A DNA stretch of 64,000 nucleotides, taken from positions 1 through 64,000 of the forward strand of contig JAUIFE010000023.1 of NCBI GenBank assembly GCA_030429565.1. The letters are read 5' to 3'. This stretch comes from Holophagae bacterium (lineage in GTDB: Bacteria > Acidobacteriota > Holophagae > Acanthopleuribacterales > Acanthopleuribacteraceae). Under the pieces are notes generated by a model. It was not told the DNA's origin and ran no database searches. It saw only the letters and a list, made by a program, of their open reading frames with translations. The translations under genes and the position numbers were made by a program. Positions 54,532 to 63,913 of this stretch are shown in pieces (positions within the stretch are counted from its first letter, which is position 1; each line of letters opens with the position of its first letter).

Positions 54532-55563
54532 ATGCCCGTCAAGCACACGCTTGATTTATTGGCGACCATGGGTCGTGCTTTCAAATTTTTTCCGCCGCTT
54601 TATGTCAACTCAATTCTCGGGCACCCGCCCGATTGGGTGCCGCCTTATCCGCAATACTCCGAGTTCCGCATTCTCGACCCCCGCAAGCCGGTCCGGGCGT
54701 TGCATTACTTGATTGACGCCGGTTTGATGCCGATCCCGATGAAGCGGCCGCGGTGGCTGGGGTTTGTTCCCGAGGTCTTTTTTTTACAGGAACCACATGT
54801 CATGCACTGGCAAGGGCAAATGCAGGACTACGACCCGCACCCCGACGAGTCATGGTTCTTTATTAACGGCGTTACGTCCAACAACGATATTGCCAAATTA
54901 CAGCGCGCCTGTTTGACTCACTTTTTTCGCCGGCCGATGACCATTATTCAAAATCCCACCGATTCGATTTACCTCGATATTTTAGAGGCGGCGGTAGGGA
55001 AAACCGGGGCTTGGATGGCCAAGCCCGCTCATCTCGGCGCGGTCGAAATCAAACGCGTCCTGTGTTCAGCCAAGAAGAAAGTGGTCGTCGTTGCCTACTC
55101 GCAGGGGTCGATCATTATGGCCAACATCTTGCGCGAATTGCAGAAGTGTCCGGATGCGCGTGCGCAACTCCACAAGCTGGAGATTTACAATTTTGCCAAC
55201 TGCAGCGACCGCATGGAGTACATCGATCCGGTGCGGCGTGTGCCGTACATCGAGAATTTTGCCAATCGCCACGATTTGGTGGCGCGGCTCGGTGTCTTGG
55301 CGCCGCAAAAACGCGGCATCATTCGCATCGACGGCCCGGTATTTGTGAACAACCGCTTTGGGCACTTGCTCAACCATCATTATCTTTACGACATGTTGGA
55401 TGAGCGCGGCCAAAGCCAATACCACTACGATCCCCGCCAAAGCGCCTCCGATTACGGTTTCGAAGGTGAGCCGTTCCCACGTTTGTTCACCTACCACAAG
55501 GATTATGTGGGACCCACATGGGAAGAGATGCACGAACACGCGGCCATGCGCTTGGGCGCTTAG
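54532..55563 (+). CDS. Alpha/beta-hydrolase-like protein of unknown function
   Basis: This 343-residue protein has a core that looks like an alpha/beta hydrolase. A strand KKKVVVVAYSQGSIIMANIL carries the nucleophile-elbow pattern (A-Y-S-Q-G, serine in the middle), preceded by a strand WFFINGVTSNNDIAKLQ that could form the oxyanion loop. Later segments (FANRHDLVARLGVL, FGHLLNHHYLYDML) offer aspartate and histidine for a triad. The N-terminal 110 residues are proline and tryptophan rich, and no signal peptide is clear. The start at 54532 follows GGGGGG; an in-frame ATG at 54499 is upstream. A lipase-like role is plausible but unproven. Confidence 0.6.
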   Translation: MPVKHTLDLLATMGRAFKFFPPLYVNSILGHPPDWVPPYPQYSEFRILDPRKPVRALHYLIDAGLMPIPMKRPRWLGFVPEVFFLQEPHVMHWQGQMQDYDPHPDESWFFINGVTSNNDIAKLQRACLTHFFRRPMTIIQNPTDSIYLDILEAAVGKTGAWMAKPAHLGAVEIKRVLCSAKKKVVVVAYSQGSIIMANILRELQKCPDARAQLHKLEIYNFANCSDRMEYIDPVRRVPYIENFANRHDLVARLGVLAPQKRGIIRIDGPVFVNNRFGHLLNHHYLYDMLDERGQSQYHYDPRQSASDYGFEGEPFPRLFTYHKDYVGPTWEEMHEHAAMRLGA

Positions 55564-55757
55564 ATCGCGTAAGCCAAGCTGGGTGCCAAGATCGAGAAGG
55601 CGGTTGAAGCAAGCCCGGCCCGCAGAAAGGAACATGCCTTGCGTTGGCAATGGCGGCTGTATCGGCCGGACCGCGTCTCAGTGTGCCGTGGCGCATTTCG
55701 CCGAGTATCAGCGAGGTCGCGCTCCCTGAGAAGCGCGAAAATGCCGGGCGATTTCGG

Positions 55758-56732
55758 CTAGATAAAACCAACGGCATCGCGCACGCGGCGCATGGTTTCT
55801 TGCGCGGTGGCGCGCGCTTTTTGGGCGCCCTGGCGCAGGATGTCGCGAACCTCATCGGGGTGGCGCACCAAGTGATCGTAGCGCTCACGGTGGGGTTCGA
55901 GGAACTGGTTGAGCTTTTCCAGTAGGGCCAGTTTGGCGTGGCCGTAACCATAGCCGCCGGCGCGGTAGTTGGTGTCCATTTCCGCGACTTCGTCTTTGGT
56001 TGCAAAGAACTTGTACAAGGCAAAGACGTTACAGGTCTCGGGGTCTTTGGGGTCTTCCAGGCCTTTGGAATCGGTTTCAATGCGCATGACCTGTTTTTTC
56101 AGTTCTTTTTTGGTGCCGAACAGGTCGATGGTGTTTTGGTAGGACTTGCTCATTTTTTGGCCGTCGATGCCGGGGATGACGGCCACTTCGTCTTTAATCA
56201 TGCCGTCTGGCACGATCAGGGTTTCCCCGTAGCGCAGGTTGAATTTCACCGCGAGGTCACGACACACCTCGATGTGTTGCTTTTGGTCGGAGCCGACCGG
56301 CACCACGTGCGAGTCGTAAATCAAAATGTCGGCTGCTTGCAGCACCGGATAGGCGAACAGGCCGTGGTTTGCGTCAATGCCGCGGGCCACCTTATCTTTG
56401 TAGCTGGTGCAGCGTTGCAGCAAACCCATGGGTGCCAAACAAGTCAAAATCCAAGCGAGTTCGGTAACCTCGGGAACATCGGTCTGCATAAACAGTAGCG
56501 AGCGTTCGGGGTCGAGGCCCAAGGCGAGGTAGGTGCGGGCAACATCAAGTGTCCATTCGCGCAGCGTTTCGGGATCGGGGCTGGACGTTAGCGAGTGATA
56601 ATTGGCAATAAAGAAGTAACGATCCCAATCGGCCTGGTTTTGGCTGTCGAGGTGCTGGCGAATAGCGCCGAGGTAGTTGCCGATGTGGAGCTTGCCCGAA
56701 GGTTGAATGCCCGAAAGTACGCGTTTTTTCAT
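55758..56732 (-). CDS. trpS: Tryptophanyl-tRNA synthetase
   Basis: This 324-residue class I synthetase charges tRNA-Trp. It has SGIQPSGKLHIGNYLGA (HIGH-type motif), FIANYHSL, DILIYDSHVVPVGSDQKQHIEV and GQKMSKS (KMSKS). Length is standard for a bacterial TrpRS. The start at 56732 gives the usual MKKRVLSGIQPSG; the frame extends 15 codons upstream without support. It is convergent with the hydrolase-like gene. Confidence 0.96.
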   Translation of the reverse strand: MKKRVLSGIQPSGKLHIGNYLGAIRQHLDSQNQADWDRYFFIANYHSLTSSPDPETLREWTLDVARTYLALGLDPERSLLFMQTDVPEVTELAWILTCLAPMGLLQRCTSYKDKVARGIDANHGLFAYPVLQAADILIYDSHVVPVGSDQKQHIEVCRDLAVKFNLRYGETLIVPDGMIKDEVAVIPGIDGQKMSKSYQNTIDLFGTKKELKKQVMRIETDSKGLEDPKDPETCNVFALYKFFATKDEVAEMDTNYRAGGYGYGHAKLALLEKLNQFLEPHRERYDHLVRHPDEVRDILRQGAQKARATAQETMRRVRDAVGFI

Positions 56733-57225
56733 GTGTGGTGTCCCTGTCGTGCGGCCGAAAGGCCCGGATTCAATCAACTAAGCCGCGATTTTACCTAAAA
56801 AGCGAGCCGGCTGGAGGAGAATTTAGGTCCTGGCACATAGGCGTCCTTTGGTTCAGGGCGGCGCTGCGCCGCACGGCGACTTTCATCAAAAAAACACGAG
56901 GTCGGGGCTTTACCGAAAGTTGTTGTAAGTAAAGTGGTTGTGATGGTTATGCCGCGACGCGTCGGTTTTTTGTGAACGAGGGTTCAGTTTTTGCTTTACA
57001 GCCTTCAGCCGTTTTGGTTTACTAAAATCCAGCCAATTCGGAAACGGTTTCCGGCTTTTTATTTTTCGTGTTATCTTGGCCTCAAATTTCGGGCAACACG
57101 CCGGTTACCACGCTCACTTTTCTTTTACATTTCGAACACGACTTTGCGAAGCGACACCGCAAATACGGCTGCCCGACGAAGCTTATTTTTCCGGAAAAGT
57201 GGAATCATGATGAAGGAGTTCCTGC
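56733..57225. other. Divergent control region between trpS and the Etf fusion gene
   Basis: No gene is supported. A short frame at 56991-57302 overlaps the Etf start and lacks a ribosome site. AAGGAG (57213-57218) is the Etf ribosome site. Promoters for both genes should lie here, but I do not see a clear pair of hexamers. Confidence 0.35.
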
Positions 57226-59100
57226 ATGAGCAATCTCAACATCGCCTGCCTTCTGTCTCCCATGGCGGACACGGAAGGGCCGATGGACATCGCCGGCGGT
57301 AACACGCTGACCGGCTCCAAAAAGATCATGGGTAAGTATGGTGAAGTCGGCTTGGAAGCCACGATCACATTTGCTGAAGAAAACCCCAATACGATTCACA
57401 CCGACATTCTGTCGATTGGTAAAGCCAAAGAAGTGACCTCGTTGCAACAAACAGCGATTGCCATGATTCAGCCGAAAAAGCACCCTGGCACCCTGGGCGT
57501 TCATGCGGTGAACGATGACGGCATCGACGGTCGCGACGCTTTTGAAGTCGCCGACATGCTGGTAGCCATGATCAACAAGTTGGAAAACAAACCCGACTTG
57601 GTTTTTGCCGGCCGTGAATCTTGGGACTACGCCCACGGCGTGGTCGGTCCCGCCGTTGCTCAAAAGTTGGGCATGCCTTACTACTCCGGCGTTAACGAAG
57701 TGAAGTTAAACGACGGCATGAAGTCAGTTACCGCCACCTTTATTGAAGGCAACGACAAAATTGTTTACGACATCCCGCTGCCCGCCGTGTTCGGTACCAC
57801 CGACTGGTTGAACGGTAAAGACAGCGCGCGTTTCACGTCGCTGAAAGGCGTTATGGGCGCAAAAAAATTCAAGCGCAATCAAATGGAAGTGGCCGACCTG
57901 GGCATTTCCGCTTCCTCCAAAACCGCGATCACCGCTATCGAAGTGGTGAAGTCTGAGCGCAAGAACCGCAAGGTTGCCGCTGAGGAAAGTGGTGCCATTG
58001 CCGCTGAAATGATCGACGTCCTGGTTAACCAAGACAAAGCTCTGGCCGCGGGTGGTTCCGGCGATGCCGCCGGTGGCGCCGGTGGGTCCGCCAACTGGGC
58101 CGCCGCCGATGCAGCCGGCCTCAACCTGGCTGCCGATGTGGTCGTGATTGCTGATCACGACCACAAAGCTTTGCGTCTTTCCACCAAACAAGCCGTTAGC
58201 CAAGCACGCAAGATTGCCGACGCAACCGGCAAAAAAGTGACCCTGTTGGTCCTTGCTAAAGAAGCCGGCAGCATTGGTGATTCTTGCTTCGGTTTTGGTG
58301 TTGACCGCGTCGTTGCCGCGACTTCTGATTTGTTCGAACACACCCACGTCAACTCCGCCGGCAAAGCCATTGCCCAACTGCTCGGTGATGCACCTAGTTT
58401 TGTCGTTACCATTGCCAACGACCTCGGTCGCGACCTGGCGGCTTCCTTGGCCGCGCGCTACGATGCGGGTCTGCTGCAAGACGTTGTGTCACTGACTATT
58501 GACGGCGGCAAATTGGCCGGCACACGGGTTGTTTCCAACGCTCGTTTCATCACCAGTGAAAAAATCGTTGCCGACGGCGCGCAAATCGTCAGCGTTCGTG
58601 CCACGGCGTTTGATCCGATCGAAAGCGACATTCAACCCAGTTTCCACACCGTTAGCGTTAGCGGCATTGATGTTAATGCCAAGGTTGCCGGTGTTACCAA
58701 AGGTGAGCAGGCGACCGGTGTTCCTCTGAACGAAGCCAAAATCATCGTTTCCGGTGGGCGCGGCATGAAAGATGCCGCGAACTTCGGTCAATTGCAAGAA
58801 TTGGCCAACATGTTCGGCGGTGCCATGGGCGCCTCGCGTGCGGTTACCGACCTCGATTGGGTGCCACACAACTTGCAAATCGGTCAGACCGGTACCACGG
58901 TTGCCCCCGATGTTTATTTCGCGGTTGGTATCTCCGGCGCGATCCAGCACTTGACCGGCATGCTCGGTTCCAAGTACATCGTGGCGGTTAATCCCGACGC
59001 GGACGCACCGATCCACAAACACGCCGATCTGAGTGTCGTCGACAAGTGGGAAAATGTGATTCCCGCCTTCAGTCAGGAAATCAAGAAAGTGCTTGGCTAA
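57226..59100 (+). CDS. Single-chain electron transfer flavoprotein (EtfB-EtfA fusion)
   Basis: This 624-residue protein joins both Etf subunits. Residues 1-275 match EtfB: EVGLEATITFAEENP, ILSIGKAKEV, PDLVFAGRESWDYAHGVVGPAVAQKLGMP. Residues 276-300 are a glycine/alanine/serine linker. Residues 300-624 match EtfA, with the FAD-binding C-terminal block VSGGRGMKDAANF, GASRAVTDLDWVPHNLQIGQTG, FAVGISGAIQH and YIVAVNPDADAPI. Etf passes electrons from acyl-CoA dehydrogenases to the quinone pool. In most bacteria the subunits are separate genes, so the order B-then-A in one frame is noteworthy. AAGGAG lies seven bases upstream and a strong terminator follows. Confidence 0.9.
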   Translation: MSNLNIACLLSPMADTEGPMDIAGGNTLTGSKKIMGKYGEVGLEATITFAEENPNTIHTDILSIGKAKEVTSLQQTAIAMIQPKKHPGTLGVHAVNDDGIDGRDAFEVADMLVAMINKLENKPDLVFAGRESWDYAHGVVGPAVAQKLGMPYYSGVNEVKLNDGMKSVTATFIEGNDKIVYDIPLPAVFGTTDWLNGKDSARFTSLKGVMGAKKFKRNQMEVADLGISASSKTAITAIEVVKSERKNRKVAAEESGAIAAEMIDVLVNQDKALAAGGSGDAAGGAGGSANWAAADAAGLNLAADVVVIADHDHKALRLSTKQAVSQARKIADATGKKVTLLVLAKEAGSIGDSCFGFGVDRVVAATSDLFEHTHVNSAGKAIAQLLGDAPSFVVTIANDLGRDLAASLAARYDAGLLQDVVSLTIDGGKLAGTRVVSNARFITSEKIVADGAQIVSVRATAFDPIESDIQPSFHTVSVSGIDVNAKVAGVTKGEQATGVPLNEAKIIVSGGRGMKDAANFGQLQELANMFGGAMGASRAVTDLDWVPHNLQIGQTGTTVAPDVYFAVGISGAIQHLTGMLGSKYIVAVNPDADAPIHKHADLSVVDKWENVIPAFSQEIKKVLG

Positions 59101-59120
59101 ATTACCGAGCTGAACCGTTA

Positions 59121-59160
59121 AAAATGGGCGTCCTCCAGTCGTTTGGGGGGCGCCCATTTT
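59121..59160 (+). terminator. Rho-independent terminator after the Etf fusion
   Basis: AAAATGGGCG pairs perfectly with CGCCCATTTT, and the inner TCCTCC/GGGGGG extends the stem to 16 pairs with two G-T. An eight-base loop and a T-rich 3' end complete it, 20 bases past the stop. Confidence 0.88.
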
Positions 59161-59164
59161 CTTT

Positions 59165-59642
59165 GGGGGAAGGACGCTGGGCGTGTCGGCCCTCGGTTGA
59201 TTGGATCCGTCCAGTGGAAGGAGCCGTTCTTCGAGAGCGCGGGATGATTGGGGCCCTTGAATGGATCGGCGCTTGTGGCATGGGTTGGCTTCGTTGTGCC
59301 CCGGACGGGAAGGGCGACCCGGCCTTGGCGCCCCTTGTTGGCCGCGACCGCCTCGGGTTTGTACTTCTTGCGCTAAACACCTGTTTTTGTTTGGCTTGTA
59401 AAATCGCCTAAAGTCTCTCCCGACACGATACCGACTTTTTGGCGCGTTACGTATTCTTTACATTGCAGTGATCCCTTTTTACATTCTGGGGGCTACTGAG
59501 CACGATCTTGGGCGTTTCTGCCCGTTGCCGCGATGGTGGCAGCGGCGGGAAGCATTTCTTGCTCGCGCCTCATGTCCGGCTGATCGCTTTGGGCTATGAT
59601 GGCCTGTCCTCTCCATCTCGTGTGCAAGGTACCTCTTTCATT
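59165..59642. other. Intergenic, no supported gene
   Basis: Frames on both strands (plus 59046-59411, minus 59102-59380) are rich in proline, serine and arginine or run out of the Etf gene in another frame, as expected of shadow or non-coding sequence. An in-frame extension of the next gene starts at 59508 but has no ribosome site. Confidence 0.4.
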
Positions 59643-60092
59643 ATGACGAAGACTCCCTGCTCGAACTGTCCGTGGAGGCGGGAGAGCGATCCTGATGAGT
59701 GGCCTCGAGAGCGCTGGCTGAATTTGGTCGAGCGGACCATTGACGGCCTGCAGGCCATGGCCTGTCATAAATCGCCCGAGGATCAGCCCAGTCCCTGTGC
59801 CGGATTCGTGGCTCAGGTGGGCGCAGAAAGTATCGGCCTGCGCTTGCTGGCCGCGAAGGGTTCGTTTCTTCCCGATGATTACGCGTCAGGCGACCCTTCG
59901 CTGTATGCGAACTTCGGGGAGATGCTCCGCGCGAAAGGGATCGATCCAGCGACCCTGAAAACCACTCTTTCTGAATCTGCTCGGCAGGGTTTGGGCAGCC
60001 AGTCGGAGGTTTTGTGTCAGCAGGACGAGCTGGAAGAACGGGCCAAAAAAGTGGGTGCGTTACTGAGTCAATTGTCTTCCCCGCTGACCTGA
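59643..60092 (+). CDS. DUF6283-family cysteine-rich protein
   Basis: This 149-residue protein has the DUF6283 pattern: an N-terminal TPCSNCPWRRESDPDEWP, then MACHKSPEDQPSPCAGFV, then a helical tail. The spaced Cys-x2-Cys, Cys-His and Cys residues could bind a metal. The family's job is unknown; members are common on phage-like or accessory stretches. The start at 59643 is the ATG directly before the conserved TKTPCSNC; the frame extends upstream to 59508. A broken relative follows within 35 bases. Confidence 0.7.
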   Translation: MTKTPCSNCPWRRESDPDEWPRERWLNLVERTIDGLQAMACHKSPEDQPSPCAGFVAQVGAESIGLRLLAAKGSFLPDDYASGDPSLYANFGEMLRAKGIDPATLKTTLSESARQGLGSQSEVLCQQDELEERAKKVGALLSQLSSPLT

Positions 60093-60125
60093 AATGCGGG
60101 CGCGTCTTGCCCAGCAGGAAGGCTC

Positions 60126-60407
60126 ATGTCCACAACACCTGACGGTTCCGCGTGGCGGCGCTAAACGCTGTGCACGTCCTGTCCATTCAGAGATGAACGG
60201 ATTGGTTCCGGCTGGCGTGAGCAGACACACGAGCAAGCGCTGGCTGAGGATCGGTCATTCATTTGGAACGAAACGATCGAAGACCTCTGGAGCAGTGGTC
60301 CCGTGAAATCATGCGCGGGGTTTTTGGCCTATTGCCGCGCCAAGGACGAAATCCCTAGTCGAGTGCAGGTGGCCATGCGGCTGGAAGCGTTTTTAGAGCA
60401 GGATTGA
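60126..60407 (+). pseudogene. DUF6283-like gene interrupted by an in-frame TAA
   Basis: An ATG at 60126 with AGGA upstream opens MSTTPDGSAWRR, then TAA at 60162-60164, then continues in the same frame as TLCTSCPFRDERIGSGW, SFIWNETIEDLW, VKSCAGFLAYCRAKDE and ends at TGA 60407. The Cys-x2-Cys-Pro-Phe-Arg and SCAGF blocks match the DUF6283 pattern seen in the gene just upstream. The stop sits just ahead of the conserved core. Either the gene is dead by a nonsense change or translation restarts at a non-ATG codon after the stop (a CTG is at 60168). Confidence 0.6.
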
Positions 60408-60434
60408 GTTCCGCGAGTGCCGCGGTCCCGAGCT

Positions 60435-60848
60435 TCAAATTTGATTGGCGCCACCCGAGCACGCGCGTACAAGGTTTCTGGCCGCACCGCTTGGTGATCC
60501 AGACAGCTTCGAAAAATCGTCGATGACCCAATGGAAAAACGCCCGAACCGTATCGCGTACTTCTTTTTTGCTCGGTTTCTCGCCCATCATTTTCTCTTCG
60601 TACCACCAAACGAATGGCCAAATATCCATGGCTCCTTCCACGATGAGACGGCCTTCATGATTCGCGAGGTAATCATCACCAAAGGTTTCGAGCAAGAGCC
60701 GGATGTCTTCGATGTGTCGCTCACTTCGTTTTTCTTGGAGTTTGAGGTGCAGGCAGTAGTTGTCGAGGATGGAAGCGTTGTAGGCGCGGATGTTTTGGAG
60801 CTTCTGCTCGATGGCTTCGATCTCTGGTGGAATGCGCAGGGTGTCCAT
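60435..60848 (-). CDS. Hypothetical protein, helical
   Basis: This 137-residue protein is not recognised. It is mostly helical and charged (PEIEAIEQKLQNIRAY, RHIEDIRLLLETFGDDYLA), with an aromatic stretch DIWPFVWWYEEKMMG and a short C-terminal tail. The start is placed at the ATG giving MDTLRIPPEIE; the 44-residue upstream extension is cysteine and proline rich and looks non-coding. It faces the DUF6283 pseudogene. Confidence 0.5.
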   Translation of the reverse strand: MDTLRIPPEIEAIEQKLQNIRAYNASILDNYCLHLKLQEKRSERHIEDIRLLLETFGDDYLANHEGRLIVEGAMDIWPFVWWYEEKMMGEKPSKKEVRDTVRAFFHWVIDDFSKLSGSPSGAARNLVRACSGGANQI

Positions 60849-61275
60849 GGTAGTCGGGGTGAAAGTTTGAGGAAGGAAATGCCCTGGAATGCTACCGAAA
60901 AACCACTTCGATGGGCAAGGGCTCCTCCGGCCGCAGCAGGAACTGTGGCGATCGAGAATTCGCCAGAGGCATTGCTCCAAAGCTCCGGTGTATCCAAGTG
61001 AGTGCTCGTTGAGGCCAGTGCTCTCTAAGGCTATTCTTTTAAATGGCTTGTATCAATGGGGTAGATTTATTTTCCACTATTTTGGAAAAACCGAGTCTCG
61101 TTTGCGTTGATATGAGTAGGGGGCTTTTTGGTCTCAAAACGCTACCGGATCCGGCTTTTTCCCACATGTGAAAGCTAGCCCGGCGAATCCTGCGCACGGC
61201 TCCGGTGTGAACCTTGTCCTGTCCTGTTCTGTCCTTCATTTTTCGATATTCAAAGAACAGATAAGGAGAAAATCC
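60849..61275. other. Divergent intergenic region
   Basis: No gene is supported. The right part (61020-61260) becomes A+T rich and probably carries the promoter of the secreted C39-like gene; AAGGAG (61263-61268) is its ribosome site. Confidence 0.35.
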
Positions 61276-61935
61276 ATGTCAATTCAGAAAACGCTGGTTT
61301 TTCTATTGTGTTTCATGAGCGCTTGTCTTCCTGCCTGGTCACAGGAGTACTGGCTTGAATTCAATCCGTATGCCTTTAGTACTGAGTACTTTTGGGAAAA
61401 CAACAAAAAAATGGGGAGTTGTGCAGCCGCCGCTGTGGTTATCGTAGAGCATCATCTTGAACTCAAAGGGGCAATTTTGTCCTCGGCGGTGAACACCAAA
61501 AATACCGCGATGAAGAGGGTTTTTGAGTACGAGATTTTAGATGGTGATAATGCTGACTATTACATTTTCCACATCAACAGCGTACAAAGCGCTCTGATCA
61601 GCAATGGTTATAAAACCCAACTGAGAACGTTTGACAATGATAGATCCGCAATGGAGTATATCTACAAGGGGCTGGATGAAAAAAAATGGGTCATCATTCT
61701 TGCCGCCTACGGTCTTAATGGAAACTCCGACTTAGCTCATTTTTATCCGGTGTATGGTGGATATAAAGGACGTTCCGTTTCTACCTCAACCATAAACGTA
61801 ATTGATTCGCTTGCTTCAAACTCCAGTCGCTGGGAAGAAAAGTATAAAACAGGAATTCCTTTAGACGATGCCATGAAAAGCATGAGCTTGGCCAGTCAGT
61901 ATGCAAACCGAAATATTTTGCTTGTTTGGAAGTAA
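61276..61935 (+). CDS. Secreted C39-like cysteine peptidase candidate
   Basis: This 219-residue protein has a signal peptide (residues 1-22, ending PAWSQ). It then shows the order expected of a papain-like C39 peptidase. KKMGSCAAAAVVIVEHHL has the cysteine at the head of a helix. About 110 residues later, SDLAHFYPVYGGYKG has the histidine, and NVIDSLASN has the aspartate. C39_2-type secreted members often cleave peptides outside the cell. The glutamine usually found just before the cysteine is not obvious, so activity is unsure. AAGGAG lies seven bases before the ATG at 61276. Base composition is A+T rich compared with the rest of the window. Confidence 0.55.
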   Translation: MSIQKTLVFLLCFMSACLPAWSQEYWLEFNPYAFSTEYFWENNKKMGSCAAAAVVIVEHHLELKGAILSSAVNTKNTAMKRVFEYEILDGDNADYYIFHINSVQSALISNGYKTQLRTFDNDRSAMEYIYKGLDEKKWVIILAAYGLNGNSDLAHFYPVYGGYKGRSVSTSTINVIDSLASNSSRWEEKYKTGIPLDDAMKSMSLASQYANRNILLVWK

Positions 61936-61960
61936 CTTCCGGTGAGCTCATCTAAAGGTG

Positions 61961-62806
61961 TTAATCGGTTTCTTCACCAGACCAAATAAATGGGAGCTCC
62001 TGGGAAGCCAGGAGCTTCTTCGAGGCATCATGATCTGTGGAAAAAACTTCCAGCAAAAACAGTGAAATTTCGTTGGGCGAATAGAGTTGATCTATGTCAA
62101 AGGCGAAACAACCAGTTTCGGGGGAATAGGACAACGGCTGACTTCCTACGGAGTGGGGAGAAAGAAAGGACAATACCACTTGATGCTGAGAAGCAAGCCA
62201 GGAGTCACAAAATTCTATCGTGCGCACCTGTTCTATGGAGACGGAATTATTCCTGGGGGTCTTGATGGAATCAATACGAATATCTTCAATGACGTAAGGA
62301 GGAGAAAGCTGCAGGCGTATGTCGGTGATTACCTGGTCACACTCTGAGGAGGCGATACTTTGGTCGGTTTGTAGGAACAAAGAAACGGGGTGATTTTTGC
62401 TGGAGGATTTGATTGATTCAGGCCAACTATGATGCAAAACCCATTGGCGGTGTACATCGCTATTCTTCCAGGCGTTTTCAAACCAACGGTACGGAATACG
62501 GACCTGGCCAGAAAGGCTTGCTTCGTTCACTTGGCAATTAAGCACCGTTTCGATGGACTCGGAATAATTGACGACATTGAAGTGATCAAATTCAAAAAAA
62601 TCAGGAGTTACCCGATACTCATCAATATAGCCAACTATTTCGATGTATTCTCCTTGAGCAGAATCGGCGTATGTTCCACCCTGGAGGACAGATAAAGGAA
62701 TCAAAAAAAGGGCAACTAGTAGATCAAGCATGTTGAAAAATGAAACACCAAAGGCGGGCCGAAGTGTAGCTAGTTTTTTTGTTTGCATCAATGACTTTAT
62801 CGTCAT
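61961..62806 (-). CDS. Hypothetical secreted or anchored protein
   Basis: This 281-residue frame is not recognised. One hydrophobic segment (LDLLVALFLIPLSVLQGG, about residues 27-45) is followed by beta-rich sequence with several cysteines (LNCQVNEAS, SSECDQVI, EFCDSWLAS, ETGCFAFD). If translation starts at the ATG at 62731, that segment becomes a clean signal peptide; neither start has a good ribosome site. It is convergent with the C39-like gene, 25 bases apart. The A+T-rich composition matches its neighbours. Confidence 0.55.
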   Translation of the reverse strand: MTIKSLMQTKKLATLRPAFGVSFFNMLDLLVALFLIPLSVLQGGTYADSAQGEYIEIVGYIDEYRVTPDFFEFDHFNVVNYSESIETVLNCQVNEASLSGQVRIPYRWFENAWKNSDVHRQWVLHHSWPESIKSSSKNHPVSLFLQTDQSIASSECDQVITDIRLQLSPPYVIEDIRIDSIKTPRNNSVSIEQVRTIEFCDSWLASQHQVVLSFLSPHSVGSQPLSYSPETGCFAFDIDQLYSPNEISLFLLEVFSTDHDASKKLLASQELPFIWSGEETD

Positions 62807-62890
62807 TTAGGCGACAGTTCACAGGCTTGCCAAAGCCAGACCCCATTTAAAAGCATAAACCAAATAATTTCCAAAAGTTGATATGTTATT

Positions 62891-63913
62891 CTAATGAAGG
62901 TAAAGGCCACCATTGCTCTTTCTTCTGTATTGTTTTAGCCAGTCAACAAGATTTTTATGATCTTTTAGATGGAAATCGAATTTTCCTGCAGCAAAATTCT
63001 TTGCGCCGCTTGTAAACCCTGAAGTAGTGACAATCATTGCGTTATCTTCGTTCACGTCTGCTTTGACACCATAAAGACTTCTAACAATTTCAATGCCGAC
63101 CTTTCTACTTCGAGCATACCTTTTGCACTCAATTAACCATGTAGATTTAGAATTATCCTTACTATTGCTGATGCCGAAGATATCATAACCACCATCTTTA
63201 GAAGTGGCTGTCAACTCGACTTCCCAACCCAGGCTAGCAAGCATCTCCGCAACAAGTTCTTCAAAATGCCTCGGATGCATGTCTTCAAGTAGTGATGGTT
63301 TACGCGTTAATTCTTCAATGATGGCTTGATTCAGGCTTTTCATTGATTCAATCAAAAAACTTGGCGCGGGCTGTTTATCTGAAAACAACTCATTTAATTT
63401 AGTGATGTTTTCCAATAAGTTACTGCGCCAATTGCTCAAGAAAAGATCTATCGTGTCTTTGGTGAATAAATCCCCAGGGTTGCAATCACTATAGGAGGGT
63501 ATATCATAGTTTCCATAGGGAAGGCCTGATTTAAAATCAGATGGGCGCATACTTGGCCAGGCTCTCCACAAATTTAAAACCCTTTCTCCCGAATCAATTT
63601 TGGTTCTCTGAATCCTTAGAAGCAGTTCAGATTCACGTATGTAAACAAAGTGATAATAATCGTGATGCTTCTCTTTTCTAAACGACTCCATAGTTTCAAC
63701 ATCAAGAGAACCAGAAAGCTTTTCTCCATACAGAAGATTGCTAGCGATTGCTCCTTCAATTTGATCGAAAGAAGGGACATTTAAGACTTCATAACCTTCT
63801 AAAAGGAAAAGAGATTTCCCAGGGTTTGATCTAACCTTTTTTGATAGCTCTATACCGGGGAAGTTTTCAGACTCAGGAAGCTCGCCAAGATATGTGCTTA
63901 AAATATCCAACAA
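62891..63913 (-). CDS. Mrr-type restriction endonuclease
   Basis: This 340-residue protein has a C-terminal Mrr catalytic domain (about residues 218-335): MHPRHFEELVAEMLASLGWEVE, SKDGGYDIFGI with the catalytic aspartate, WLIECKRYARSRKVG as the E-x-K, and AMIVTTSGFTSGAKNFA. The N-terminal 200 residues are a separate domain not recognised, perhaps the target-recognition part. Mrr enzymes cut modified foreign DNA. The start is a TTG: two lie in tandem (63913 and 63910) with GGAG four and seven bases upstream. The gene is A+T rich and stands alone, as expected of an acquired defence gene. Confidence 0.85.
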   Translation of the reverse strand: MLDILSTYLGELPESENFPGIELSKKVRSNPGKSLFLLEGYEVLNVPSFDQIEGAIASNLLYGEKLSGSLDVETMESFRKEKHHDYYHFVYIRESELLLRIQRTKIDSGERVLNLWRAWPSMRPSDFKSGLPYGNYDIPSYSDCNPGDLFTKDTIDLFLSNWRSNLLENITKLNELFSDKQPAPSFLIESMKSLNQAIIEELTRKPSLLEDMHPRHFEELVAEMLASLGWEVELTATSKDGGYDIFGISNSKDNSKSTWLIECKRYARSRKVGIEIVRSLYGVKADVNEDNAMIVTTSGFTSGAKNFAAGKFDFHLKDHKNLVDWLKQYRRKSNGGLYLH

